A DNA stretch of 34,808 nucleotides from CAZHWR01 sp964536085 (GTDB lineage: Bacteria; Bacillota; Clostridia; Oscillospirales; Ruminococcaceae), in NCBI GenBank assembly GCA_964536085.1, contig CAZHWR010000018.1:1-34808 (forward strand). The letters are read 5' to 3'. Shown in pieces: positions 15,655-24,591 of this stretch. The notes below the pieces were generated by a model that did no database searches, was not told the DNA's origin, and was given only the letters and a program-made list of their open reading frames with translations. Numbering within the stretch: position 1 is the first letter of the stretch; each line of letters opens with the position of its first letter. Made by a program: the position numbers and the translations under genes.

Positions 15655-16929
15655 TTATTTATCAGTATACACGATTTTTCCGTTTAAAATCGTGTATTTT
15701 ACTTTTCCTTTTAATTTCACGCCTTTAAAAACGCTGTTTTTCGATTTTGAATGAAGCTTTTCGGGGTAGACCGTCCATTCCTCGTCGGGATCGAATACCG
15801 CGATATCCGCCGCGGCACCGATTTTGAGCGTGCCCGCGGGTATACCGAGTATTTTCGCGGGGTTTATCGTCATGAGCGCAAGGATTTTTATAAGCGGCAT
15901 TTTTTTTGTGTGATAAAGTTGCGTGAGCGTCGCCGCGAGCGACGTTTCAAGCCCGACGACTCCGTTCGGAGCGGTTAAAAAGTCCGATTTTTCGTCCGCT
16001 GTGTGCGGGGCGTGGTCGGTTACAATCGCGTCTATCGTGCCGTCGAGCACCGCCTCGGTTATAGCGGCAACGTCCGCTTTTTTGCGAAGCGGAGGATTCA
16101 TGCGGTAGTCTGCGTCGCGCTTTAAAAGCTCGGATTCATCGAACGTGAAATAGTGCGGGCAGGTTTCGCAGGTTACCTTTACACCGCGCTGTTTCGCCGA
16201 GCGTATTATCGCCGCCGAGCCGCGCGTGCTGACATGCGCTATGTGGATAGCGGTGTCGGTCGCCTGTGCGAGCGCAATTTCGCGCGCCGTTATGCTGTCC
16301 TCCGAGCTGCGGTGCATTCCGGGGACATTAAGCGTCCTTGACACTTCGCCGTCGTTTATTATGCCCTTGCCTATAATATCCATGTCCTCGCAGTGGGAGA
16401 TTATCGGCATTTTGTTTTCCATCGCCGATATAAGCGCCTTTTGCATGATGTATGCGTTTTTAACGGGGCGTCCGTCGTCCGAAACAGCGACTGCTCCTGC
16501 GCGTGAGAGTACGGCGAAGTCGTTGAGCTGTTCGCCTTTTAAGCCCTTAGTAACGCTCGCAATTGGATAGACTTTGGCTTTGGCGTTTTTTGCCTTGCTC
16601 AGAATATATTCGAGCGTTTCGGGCGAATCCACGGTGGGATTGGTGTTCGGCATGGCGGCGACCGAAGTTACTCCGCCTGCGGCGGCGGCTTCGCAACCGG
16701 ATAAAATATCCTCCTTGTGGGTAAAGCCGGGGTCGCGCAGATGAACGTGCATATCGACAAGCCCCGGCGATACCACAAGCCCCTCGGCGTTTATTATTTC
16801 GTCCGCCGAAGCGGGAACGTCATCGCCGACTGCGGCTATAACGCCGTCCTCGGCGTACAGATCCATAACGCGGTCGATGTTTTGCTCCGGGCGGATTACG
16901 CGACCGTTTTTAATAAGAATTGACGGCAT
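15655..16929 (-). CDS. pyrC: Dihydroorotase, class I
   Basis: Cyclises carbamoyl-aspartate to dihydroorotate. The 424-residue amidohydrolase has the metal-binding HVH at residues 61-63 in DMHVHLRDPG, then SHCEDMD, IAHVSTRGS, CPHYFTFDES and VTDHAPHT, the set expected for class I enzymes. AGGAG lies 7 bases before the ATG. The yfhO stop is only 33 bases upstream, so pyrC is probably transcribed with the two membrane-protein genes before it. There is no room for a PyrR-type attenuator. Confidence 0.96.
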   Translation of the reverse strand: MPSILIKNGRVIRPEQNIDRVMDLYAEDGVIAAVGDDVPASADEIINAEGLVVSPGLVDMHVHLRDPGFTHKEDILSGCEAAAAGGVTSVAAMPNTNPTVDSPETLEYILSKAKNAKAKVYPIASVTKGLKGEQLNDFAVLSRAGAVAVSDDGRPVKNAYIMQKALISAMENKMPIISHCEDMDIIGKGIINDGEVSRTLNVPGMHRSSEDSITAREIALAQATDTAIHIAHVSTRGSAAIIRSAKQRGVKVTCETCPHYFTFDESELLKRDADYRMNPPLRKKADVAAITEAVLDGTIDAIVTDHAPHTADEKSDFLTAPNGVVGLETSLAATLTQLYHTKKMPLIKILALMTINPAKILGIPAGTLKIGAAADIAVFDPDEEWTVYPEKLHSKSKNSVFKGVKLKGKVKYTILNGKIVYTDK

Positions 16930-16962
16930 AGAAAACTCCTAACAGGTTAAACCGTTTGTATT

Positions 16963-19527
16963 TTACGCTTTTTGGTTTTCCGAATCGGAAAGCCCGCCGT
17001 TTTCGGGAGGCGATCCCTTGGCGTTGCTTTCAGCTTCGCCTTCGGGTTCAGCCTCGGGTTCGGGTTCACCGTTTTCGGGCTTCGCTTCAGGTTCAGGCGA
17101 GTATTTTTCAAAAACACTGTTGACGTATGCGCCTTGGGCAGGAATATAATCGGTTTTTTCGATATACAGCTTGTGCAAGCCGTGAGCCGAACTGTATTTT
17201 TCGGGGCGCTTTCTGCGAATAATCACATACAGTGCTACATATGCCGCCAGAATAACTAAAGATATAAGCGATACTATAATTCCCGTGCTAAGACCGGGGG
17301 TGCGGTAAACAAATTCTATGTTGTTTTCGCCCGCGCTTACAGGAACGGCGCAAAAGCCGTTGTTGACCGATTCTATCTCGGTTTCGACTCCGTTTACATA
17401 CGCTGTGAAGCCCTTGTCGTAAGGAACGCTTAAATATAATAAGTTCGGGTTGTCGCAAGTGATGCTGCATGTAAATCCGTCGGTCGTTTCATCAAATCTG
17501 GTGACGGCGTTCGCGGCGTTTGCGGTGCAGTTTTGAGCGTAGCTGTCCTCGTCGAGATAATCTATGGATTCATCCGAGCGGGGGAGCATATAGATACCGT
17601 ATTTTTCTATCTGCTCGTCGTTTAGCAAAACGCCGCTTGTGAGCAGGATATCCCGCTGGCTTTCGTCGTAGTTTTCAAATTGCTCGTAGGTTATATAATA
17701 GTCGTATGTGAAGCCCATGGGGACATACAGCGTATTTTCCAAAATCGCAAAGCCGTTTTGAGTGTCGTAATACTCGAAGCCCGGAACATTGGGGTCGGTT
17801 TTTTCGGATATGTCGTAAAAAAGGTATTTTACCGAAGTGAGTCCGCGCAGTCCGTAGCGCGAAACGTCCGGACGGGTGGCGACGCCGCGGTCGATGCCTA
17901 TTGATTCGTAGAAGGTTATGACCGAAGCGGGAACGATGCTGTGAAACGCTTGAATGGTCGGCATGCCCCAGAACATCGGGTAGTTGTCCATGCCCTCGTA
18001 GACGTCCACACGGTACATTCCCGTGCTCGACTCGGGCAGGTCAAATTCCGCGTTTATGCCCATGTCTACCACCTGCTCGTGCGAGTACGAATGCAATTTT
18101 CCCGTGGCGATAAAAGTGACCGAGAACAGTACCGACACAATGCATACGCCGAGTACGGCTATTTTTGCAAAGTAGGCGTGTTTTCTGAAATATTTTACCA
18201 TCAGCGCGGTCAAGACGATTCCCAGCACGGCGATGACGACGCTTATCCAAAAGCGCGACGGGTAAGGCGGGAGAGAGAACCAGCTTATGTCGCCGTAGTC
18301 GTCCTCCTGGGGCATTATTCCAATCACGGTGAACGCCGCCACGATAACAGCGGACCATTTGAGACCGTACGTCATACTGCTTTGATGGTTTTCAAGCGAT
18401 AAAACGGTCATAAGGGCCATCATAAGTATCGGCATGTAAAACCATCTGGCGTAATATGAGGAATTGAGCATATAGAACATGCTGTTGAGCCCGGGTATAA
18501 ACGCCATGACAATACAGGTTATAAAGATGTATTTGAGCCAGTGCCTGCTTTTGTCTTTGAAAAACGCGAACACGCCCGCCATGCCGAACAGCGGCAAAAA
18601 TCCCGATACCGAGCTCCATTTTGCGTTTGAATCGGGGAAGAAGTTCGGGCGCGCGGGAATATCCGGCGGGAAGAAAAAGCTTTGGAAAATAAGCAGATAA
18701 CGCTGGACGTTTGAATAGGTCAGAAAGTTCCAGCCGAGCGAAAAATCACCCAGGCGCGGATTGTCAATAATCGCCAGAACCGACGGCAGCAAAAGCACCG
18801 CGGCGAGCGCGACCCCCAAAACTGATTCAAACGCCAAAATCAAAAACTGCTTCAGGTTGTATTTAAAATCATAGCTTGTTGAGCGAAAGATGAAATATAT
18901 AACGACAAAAACGACCTGACCCGCGAAGAAAAAATAGTTCAGGCACGCCATGACCGCAACAGTGAGCGCAAAAACGCCGCGGCGGCGGTTTACTATAAAT
19001 TCCTCCAGCGCTATCAGCAAAAGCGGGAAAAGCGCGATAACGTCGTTAAAATGGTTGAAAAATATGTTGTAAACGGCGAAGCCGGAAAACGCATACAAAA
19101 GCGCGCCTATCATTGCGTATTCCTTCGACTTTGTAAACCGCGATATATATGCGTACGACGTGACCGCCGCCACGGAAAATTTTAAAACGAACAGCGGAGC
19201 CATTAAATACGGCACCCATGAGGTTGGGAACGGAATCGTCAGCCAGAAAAACGGGCTTCCGAGAAGATAAAACGAGTATGACCCGATGAAATTCGCGCCG
19301 ATATCGGTGTTGAAGCTCCACCAGATGTTTCCTGAGCGGACAGCCTCGTGAGCCAGCTTGTAAAACGGTATCTGCTGGACGTTGTAATCTCCGTAGAACA
19401 AAAACAATCCTCCGTCCGCGATTACAAACGGCAAAAATATGACCGTGCTCGTTATAGCGGCTATCAAAAAGATTTTCAGATAGTTGTTTTTTAAATTTAC
19501 ACCCCGTATCCGGCGGATAAATTCCAT
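16963..19527 (-). CDS. YfhO-family multi-spanning membrane protein
   Basis: An 854-residue integral membrane protein. Many hydrophobic segments fill about residues 15-480, an exported mixed region with beta character follows (about 490-740), then a last helix (about 747-770) and a charged cytoplasmic tail. The fold and pattern match the YfhO family of GT-C-like transferases. In Bacillus and Listeria, members of that family are tied to glycosylation of lipoteichoic acid. The C-terminal about 45 residues are strongly enriched in Glu, Pro and Gly (PEPEAKPEN, PEPEAEPEG), which is unusual. I use ATG 19527 with AGGAG 8 bases upstream. The neighbouring gene is another polytopic GT-C-like protein, so the two probably serve the same surface polymer. 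Confidence 0.8.
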   Translation of the reverse strand: MEFIRRIRGVNLKNNYLKIFLIAAITSTVIFLPFVIADGGLFLFYGDYNVQQIPFYKLAHEAVRSGNIWWSFNTDIGANFIGSYSFYLLGSPFFWLTIPFPTSWVPYLMAPLFVLKFSVAAVTSYAYISRFTKSKEYAMIGALLYAFSGFAVYNIFFNHFNDVIALFPLLLIALEEFIVNRRRGVFALTVAVMACLNYFFFAGQVVFVVIYFIFRSTSYDFKYNLKQFLILAFESVLGVALAAVLLLPSVLAIIDNPRLGDFSLGWNFLTYSNVQRYLLIFQSFFFPPDIPARPNFFPDSNAKWSSVSGFLPLFGMAGVFAFFKDKSRHWLKYIFITCIVMAFIPGLNSMFYMLNSSYYARWFYMPILMMALMTVLSLENHQSSMTYGLKWSAVIVAAFTVIGIMPQEDDYGDISWFSLPPYPSRFWISVVIAVLGIVLTALMVKYFRKHAYFAKIAVLGVCIVSVLFSVTFIATGKLHSYSHEQVVDMGINAEFDLPESSTGMYRVDVYEGMDNYPMFWGMPTIQAFHSIVPASVITFYESIGIDRGVATRPDVSRYGLRGLTSVKYLFYDISEKTDPNVPGFEYYDTQNGFAILENTLYVPMGFTYDYYITYEQFENYDESQRDILLTSGVLLNDEQIEKYGIYMLPRSDESIDYLDEDSYAQNCTANAANAVTRFDETTDGFTCSITCDNPNLLYLSVPYDKGFTAYVNGVETEIESVNNGFCAVPVSAGENNIEFVYRTPGLSTGIIVSLISLVILAAYVALYVIIRRKRPEKYSSAHGLHKLYIEKTDYIPAQGAYVNSVFEKYSPEPEAKPENGEPEPEAEPEGEAESNAKGSPPENGGLSDSENQKA

Positions 19528-19576
19528 TAGTATAACTCCTCTCGATAATGACATATAATTTTGAAAAACGCTTGGC

Positions 19577-20878
19577 TCACAGCGTTTCTTTTTCGGGCAA
19601 AGGATTTGACCACGCGGCTTTGAGTTTTTTGGTTATACCGAAGAAAAAGTCAAGTGTTATATAAAGCGTGATAAAATAAACTAACAGATTTACGGCGGAC
19701 AGCGCCGTGATAACGGTTTGCTCGTACTGCATATAAGGCGCCGGGTTAGAGTCGCCGTTGACGATGATGTCAAACGGGACGGCGGCGTTTAAAAACGTCA
19801 TTACAGTCGTAAGGACATAGCATACAAACAGCTTTGTGTTTTTGTGCTTTACGCACGCGAGTAAAAGGAAGATTATAACGGGAATCTGATATCTGTCGTG
19901 CATCCTTGAAGCGAACATAAAAATTGTGTTCATTATGAAAAATGAAAGCATATAAGGACACTTTTTCTCAGAGGTGAAGTATATCAAAACCGTCGTTCCC
20001 ACGGCGATAACAGTCATAAACGTGCCGAACGCAGAGGCTGACACAAACGGAGCTATTTGAACGCTGTCGGATACATAGTTTAGATTCAAAAGCCCGAAGA
20101 AGTTGAATGCGTAAAGCGAGGCGTACGGCCATTTGCCGAAGCCGCCGAAATAAACCCTAAACGGAAGCGTGATACCGCTGTACATCATAAACGGCGCGAA
20201 CACGATTAAAACAACTCCCGCCGCAATAAGCAGGGCGGAAACTATTTTTTTCGGCTTGTATCCGCCGAAAAGCAAAAACAGCAGCACGACCGGCGCAAAA
20301 TACGCGCACTGGAATTTTGTTAAACAGGCAACGGCGTAAAGCACTGTTCCCGCTATCGGCATTTTGCTGTCAAACGCGGCGAAGGTCACAAGCAGCAAAA
20401 ATATCATTATCGAGTCGGTCTGCCCCCAGTAGGACGACGAAAATATTATCGACGGATTTACCGCCCACAGCGCCGCCGCGCCCAAGGCTGCGATTTTGTT
20501 TTTTCCTTTAAACACTATATAAAGCGCAACTATAGTCGCAAGATCGAAGATAATCTGCCACATTTTTAACGCGAGCATCAAATATCCGGCGAAGTTCAGA
20601 AAGCTCTCGTTTTTTAAAATAAGCCCGGTTATGTAAAGCGGGAACAAAAACAGCGGAGGGTAGTCGACATTGTGGTATCCCAAATCCGCTTCGTAAATGC
20701 TGAAAAGTCCGTCGGATACGGAGGTTTTCGCCCAGTCGAGGTAATACGGGATGTCGAAATAATGCACGCCTGAGTAAGCGCTTATAAGCCTTATAAGCGC
20801 GCCGAATGCGACAAGCGCCGTAAGGGCAGCAAATATTTGCTTTTTGGTTATGTTAAACGAAATATGTATTTTGTTCAT
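19577..20878 (-). CDS. Polytopic GT-C-type glycosyltransferase
   Basis: A 433-residue membrane protein with about ten hydrophobic segments. The first outside loop holds YHNVDYPPLFLFPLY, and a later segment reads NPSIIFSSSYWGQTDSI, both typical of GT-C mannosyl- or glucosyltransferases that use polyprenyl-phosphate sugars (GT39/GT87-like). The acceptor and sugar cannot be read from the sequence. It is the first gene of the minus-strand block, with a promoter-like sequence about 30 bases upstream. GGAG lies 13 bases before the ATG, which is rather far. Confidence 0.78.
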   Translation of the reverse strand: MNKIHISFNITKKQIFAALTALVAFGALIRLISAYSGVHYFDIPYYLDWAKTSVSDGLFSIYEADLGYHNVDYPPLFLFPLYITGLILKNESFLNFAGYLMLALKMWQIIFDLATIVALYIVFKGKNKIAALGAAALWAVNPSIIFSSSYWGQTDSIMIFLLLVTFAAFDSKMPIAGTVLYAVACLTKFQCAYFAPVVLLFLLFGGYKPKKIVSALLIAAGVVLIVFAPFMMYSGITLPFRVYFGGFGKWPYASLYAFNFFGLLNLNYVSDSVQIAPFVSASAFGTFMTVIAVGTTVLIYFTSEKKCPYMLSFFIMNTIFMFASRMHDRYQIPVIIFLLLACVKHKNTKLFVCYVLTTVMTFLNAAVPFDIIVNGDSNPAPYMQYEQTVITALSAVNLLVYFITLYITLDFFFGITKKLKAAWSNPLPEKETL

Positions 20879-20895
20879 GCTACATGTTATGCTCC

Positions 20896-20924
20896 GTTAA
20901 AATTATATACAGCATAATTTTAAC
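20896..20924. repeat. 11-bp perfect inverted repeat over the -10 region of the GT gene
   Basis: GTTAAAATTAT at 20896-20906 and ATAATTTTAAC at 20914-20924 are exact inverse copies separated by 7 bases. They cover the -10 hexamer of the minus-strand promoter, where a repressor could bind. It may also just be an AT-rich palindrome. Confidence 0.5.
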
Positions 20925-20932
20925 ACGCTCAA
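20902..20932 (-). promoter_or_regulatory. Probable promoter of the GT-yfhO-pyr block
   Basis: On the minus strand TTGAGC (20932-20927) is followed by TATATA at 17 bases or TATAAT (20907-20902) at 19 bases. Transcription would start about 15 bases before the start codon region. It diverges from the ruvC promoter. Confidence 0.55.
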
Positions 20933-20956
20933 ATGGATAATACAAGAGTTTGTTTG

Positions 20957-20985
20957 TTGCGCGAATATAAATAATATGCTACAAT
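20957..20985 (+). promoter_or_regulatory. Promoter of the ruvCAB run
   Basis: TTGCGC at 20957-20962 and TACAAT at 20980-20985 are 17 bases apart. TG at 20977-20978 makes an extended -10. The start would be near 20992, 46 bases before ruvC. Confidence 0.7.
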
Positions 20986-21037
20986 AATAAGAAATTCAAC
21001 AGGTAAAACACTGATATTGAAAGGGATCATAACATAG

Positions 21038-21562
21038 ATGATAATTATAGGGATAGACCCGGGGTACGCCATAGTCGGATGGGGAGTTATCGATTATACG
21101 CGCTCGAGGTTTACGACAATAGCCTACGGCGCTGTTACAACTCCCGCGGGAATGGCGTTTGAGCAAAGGCTCGAGCGGATTTATTCCGAGCTTTCGGTTA
21201 TCATAGCAAAATATAAGCCCGAGGCAATGGCGGTTGAAAAGCTGTTTTTCACCACAAATCAGAAAACGGCTATCGACGTTGCGCAGGCAAGGGGCGTTAT
21301 TGTGCTCAGCGCCGTGCAAAACGGAATAGGGGTATATGAATACACTCCGCTTCAGGTAAAGCAGGCGGTCGTGGGGTACGGCAAGGCGATAAAAACGCAG
21401 GTTATGGATATGACCAAGCGCATTTTAAATTTAAAGGAAGTCCCCAAGCCGGACGACACGGCGGACGCGCTTGCGGTAGCCGTGTGCCACGCGCACGCGG
21501 GCCCGGCGCTTATGCAAAACAGCCGTATACGTCAGCAGATCGAAAGGAAGCTGAAAGAATGA
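21038..21562 (+). CDS. ruvC: Holliday-junction endonuclease RuvC
   Basis: Resolves Holliday junctions by paired cuts. The 174-residue RNase H-like protein shows the four acidic active-site residues at Asp7 (GIDPGYAIVG), Glu67 (AVEKLFF), Asp140 and Asp143 (KPDDTADALA). AAGGG lies about 12 bases upstream of the ATG, a little far. It overlaps ruvA by ATGA and heads the ruvC-ruvA-ruvB run. Confidence 0.97.
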   Translation: MIIIGIDPGYAIVGWGVIDYTRSRFTTIAYGAVTTPAGMAFEQRLERIYSELSVIIAKYKPEAMAVEKLFFTTNQKTAIDVAQARGVIVLSAVQNGIGVYEYTPLQVKQAVVGYGKAIKTQVMDMTKRILNLKEVPKPDDTADALAVAVCHAHAGPALMQNSRIRQQIERKLKE

Positions 21563-22167
21563 TACACAGTATTGAGGGAAAGCTCGCGGAAGCGCAGCTT
21601 GTGGACACATATTATCTTGCCGTGGTTGAATGCGGCGGGATAGGATATCTTATCAAAACGACTCACACGTCGATGGCGCATATAGATAAAAACTCGGAGG
21701 TTAAATTCTACACATATTTATATGTGCGGGAGGACGTTCTGGAGCTTTTCGGGTTTTACGACAAAACCGAGCTCGACAGCTTTAAGCAGCTCATCTCGGT
21801 TTCCGGGGTGGGTCCGAAGGTCGCGCTTGCGATACTGTCGAGTATCGACCCGGCAAGCCTTGCGATAGCGATAGCTTCGGGCGACGCAAAAACCATTTCT
21901 CAGGCGAAGGGCGTGGGCGCAAAGGTATCGCAGAGGATTGTGCTTGAATTAAAGGATAAGATTTCAAACGAACAGCTTAAAAGCTCCGCCGAAAGCGCGC
22001 GGTTTTCTTCCTCCTCCGTCAGCACCGGCAAAACCGAGGAGGCTGTTTCCGCCTTGTGCGCTTTGGGATACTCCCGCGCGCAGGCGGCTCAGGCGATATC
22101 GGGAGCCGCGGAGGAAAGCACGGTTGAGGAGCTTATTAAGCACGGACTCAAGCAGCTTGCAGGATAG
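21559..22167 (+). CDS. ruvA: Holliday-junction branch-migration protein RuvA
   Basis: Binds four-way junctions and loads RuvB. The 202-residue product has an N-terminal OB-fold (MIHSIEGKLAEAQLVDTYY). Tandem helix-hairpin-helix motifs follow in the middle (SVSGVGPKVALAIL and AKGVGAKVSQRIV), and a C-terminal RuvB-contacting domain (EEAVSALCALGYSRAQAAQA) comes after a Ser-rich linker. The ATG overlaps the ruvC stop. Confidence 0.97.
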   Translation: MIHSIEGKLAEAQLVDTYYLAVVECGGIGYLIKTTHTSMAHIDKNSEVKFYTYLYVREDVLELFGFYDKTELDSFKQLISVSGVGPKVALAILSSIDPASLAIAIASGDAKTISQAKGVGAKVSQRIVLELKDKISNEQLKSSAESARFSSSSVSTGKTEEAVSALCALGYSRAQAAQAISGAAEESTVEELIKHGLKQLAG

Positions 22168-22178
22168 GGGGCTTTTGA

Positions 22179-23216
22179 ATGTTTGACACAAACGACGAAA
22201 TGAATTTTGAAAGCCGCCTCGCCGATACGGAGTTCACGCGTGAGGATGCCGACATCGAATATTCCCTGCGCCCTAAAACGCTGGAGGAATATGTCGGTCA
22301 GGAAAAGGCGAAGGAGAACCTTTCGGTTTACATCCAGGCGGCGAAGCAAAGAGGAGACGCTTTGGATCACGTTTTGCTTTACGGTCCTCCCGGACTTGGC
22401 AAAACGACGCTTTCCGCCATTATCGCGGCGGAGATGAATGTTAATATAAGGATAACCTCCGGACCCGCGATTGAAAAGCCGGGGGACTTGGCGGCGCTTT
22501 TGACCAATTTGCAGCCGAACGATGTTTTGTTTATCGACGAAATACACAGGCTCTCAAGAGCGGTCGAGGAGGTTCTTTACCCCGCGATGGAGGACTTTGC
22601 GATTGACATTATAATCGGCAAGGGTCCGTCCGCGCGGTCTATAAGGCTCGATCTCAATAAGTTCACGCTCGTCGGAGCGACCACGCGCGCGGGGCAGTTA
22701 ACAGCGCCGCTGCGCGACCGCTTCGGAGTGCTTTTGCGGCTGGAGCTTTACACAAAAGAACAGCTTTGCGACATTATAATGCGAAGCGCGGATATTCTTG
22801 AAATCGCCTGCGAGCGCGACGGCGCTTTGGAGCTTGCGGCGCGTTCGCGCGGGACTCCGCGAATCGCAAACCGACTGTTAAAGCGCACGCGCGATTTCGC
22901 GCAGGTTCTCGGGAACGGCGTTATAACGCGAGACATTGTCAAGATTGCGCTTTCCAAGCTCGATATCGACGAGCTTGGGCTTGACAATATCGACCGCAGG
23001 ATGCTGTCGACCATAATAAACAATTACGGCGGCGGTCCTGTTGGGCTTGAAACGCTTGCGGCGGTGCTGGGCGAGGAAGCGGTGACGCTCGAGGACGTTT
23101 ACGAGCCGTATTTAATGCAGCTTGGATTTTTGTCGCGCACTCCGCGCGGGCGCTGCGCTACGCTTGCGGCTTACAAGCATTTGGGAATCGAGCCGCAGGG
23201 TCAGCAGATATTCTAA
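22179..23216 (+). CDS. ruvB: Holliday-junction helicase motor RuvB
   Basis: Hexameric AAA+ motor for branch migration. The 345-residue product has Walker A GPPGLGKTT (69-77), Walker B LFIDEIH (Asp120, Glu121), sensor GATTRAG, an arginine finger in RDRFG, and a C-terminal winged helix (LMQLGFLSRTPRGR). A GGGGG-type ribosome site precedes the ATG. It follows ruvA after 11 bases. Confidence 0.98.
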   Translation: MFDTNDEMNFESRLADTEFTREDADIEYSLRPKTLEEYVGQEKAKENLSVYIQAAKQRGDALDHVLLYGPPGLGKTTLSAIIAAEMNVNIRITSGPAIEKPGDLAALLTNLQPNDVLFIDEIHRLSRAVEEVLYPAMEDFAIDIIIGKGPSARSIRLDLNKFTLVGATTRAGQLTAPLRDRFGVLLRLELYTKEQLCDIIMRSADILEIACERDGALELAARSRGTPRIANRLLKRTRDFAQVLGNGVITRDIVKIALSKLDIDELGLDNIDRRMLSTIINNYGGGPVGLETLAAVLGEEAVTLEDVYEPYLMQLGFLSRTPRGRCATLAAYKHLGIEPQGQQIF

Positions 23217-23241
23217 ACAGTATTTTAAGGAGACTTTGCAT

Positions 23242-24591
23242 ATGGGCAGATTATTCGGCACAGACGGAGCAAGAGGAATCGCCGGAACCGAGCTCACCTG
23301 TGAAACGGCGATGAAAATAGGGCGTGCGGCAGCGGCGGTTTTAACAAAGCACACGCATAAAAGAGCAAAAATAGTGATAGGAAAAGACACAAGGATATCC
23401 TCGGATATGCTCGAAGCGGCGCTGGTTTCGGGAATATGCTCGGTCGGGGCGGACGCTCAGCTTTTGGGGGTCGTCCCCACTCCGGCGGTGGCGTATCTGG
23501 TGTCGAAATACTCGGCGGACGCGGGCGTTATGATATCCGCTTCGCACAACCCCGCGGAGTATAACGGAATAAAGCTTTTCAACAAAGACGGCTACAAGCT
23601 TTCGGACGAAATCGAAAACGAAATTGAAGAGCTGATTTTAGACAGGCACGAGGGTATAAAAATAATGTCGGGCGAAAAGCTCGGGCGGGTAAGCCGGAAA
23701 AAACGCGCCGTAAACGACTATGTAAAGCATGTTATGAACAGTATCGACGGCAATCTGGAGGGCGTTAAAATCGCGGTGGACTGCGCGAACGGAAGTGCCA
23801 GCGCGACCGCCGACATGCTGTTTCGCGGACTAAACGCAAACGCGCTGATTATCAACGACGAGCCGGACGGCATTAACATCAACAAAGACTGCGGTTCAAC
23901 TCATATCGAGCAACTTGCAAAATTCATGAAACGTCACAAATGCGCGGTCGGCGTTGCGTTCGACGGCGACGCGGACAGGTGCCTGGCGCTTGACGAAAAC
24001 GGCAATCTTATAGACGGCGACAAGATGATAGCGATTTTCGCGAAGGACATGAAGCAGCGCGGCAAATTAAAGGACGACACCGCCGTAGTCACGGTGATGT
24101 CAAACCTCGGATTTTTCCACTTCGCAAAGGAAAACGGTATTGACGCCGTCAAAACAAGCGTGGGGGACAGATACGTGCTCGAAAAAATGCTCGAGGGCGG
24201 ATATAAAATCGGCGGAGAGCAGTCGGGACATATTATATTCAGCGATTTTGCCTCCACCGGGGACGGTCAGCTTTCCGCAGTCCAGCTTATTAACATCATA
24301 AATCAAAGCGGCAAAAAAGCTTCGGCTATAGCGAGGATTATGGAGCGTTATCCGCAGGTGCTGATAAACGTCACCGTCGGGGCGGACGGCAAACAGCGCC
24401 TTGATTCGGACGAAGCGGTGCAAAGGCTGATAGCCCAGGGCGAGGATAAGCTCGGCGACAACGGCAGGATTTTGGTGCGTCCGTCCGGAACGGAAAACCT
24501 CATTCGCGTTATGGTCGAGGGCAAGGAGTTCGACGTTATCAATGAAATCGCCGTGCAGATTGCGGGCGTTATAGAAGAAAGGCTTGCATAG
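23242..24591 (+). CDS. glmM: Phosphoglucosamine mutase GlmM
   Basis: Converts glucosamine-6-phosphate to glucosamine-1-phosphate for peptidoglycan precursors. The 449-residue product has the catalytic phosphoserine at Ser101 in ISASHNP, the metal-binding loop DGDADR (from residue 241), and the phosphate-binding RPSGTENLIRVMVEG near the C-terminus. The start at ATG 23242 (MGRLFGTDGARG) with AAGGAG upstream is clearly right. The frame is open far upstream inside ruvB, but that extension is not part of the protein. Confidence 0.97.
   Translation: MGRLFGTDGARGIAGTELTCETAMKIGRAAAAVLTKHTHKRAKIVIGKDTRISSDMLEAALVSGICSVGADAQLLGVVPTPAVAYLVSKYSADAGVMISASHNPAEYNGIKLFNKDGYKLSDEIENEIEELILDRHEGIKIMSGEKLGRVSRKKRAVNDYVKHVMNSIDGNLEGVKIAVDCANGSASATADMLFRGLNANALIINDEPDGININKDCGSTHIEQLAKFMKRHKCAVGVAFDGDADRCLALDENGNLIDGDKMIAIFAKDMKQRGKLKDDTAVVTVMSNLGFFHFAKENGIDAVKTSVGDRYVLEKMLEGGYKIGGEQSGHIIFSDFASTGDGQLSAVQLINIINQSGKKASAIARIMERYPQVLINVTVGADGKQRLDSDEAVQRLIAQGEDKLGDNGRILVRPSGTENLIRVMVEGKEFDVINEIAVQIAGVIEERLA

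Noticed and set aside
23122..23241. The long in-frame extension upstream of glmM.
   Set aside because: It overlaps the end of ruvB. The ATG at 23242 gives the conserved N-terminus and has a good ribosome site.
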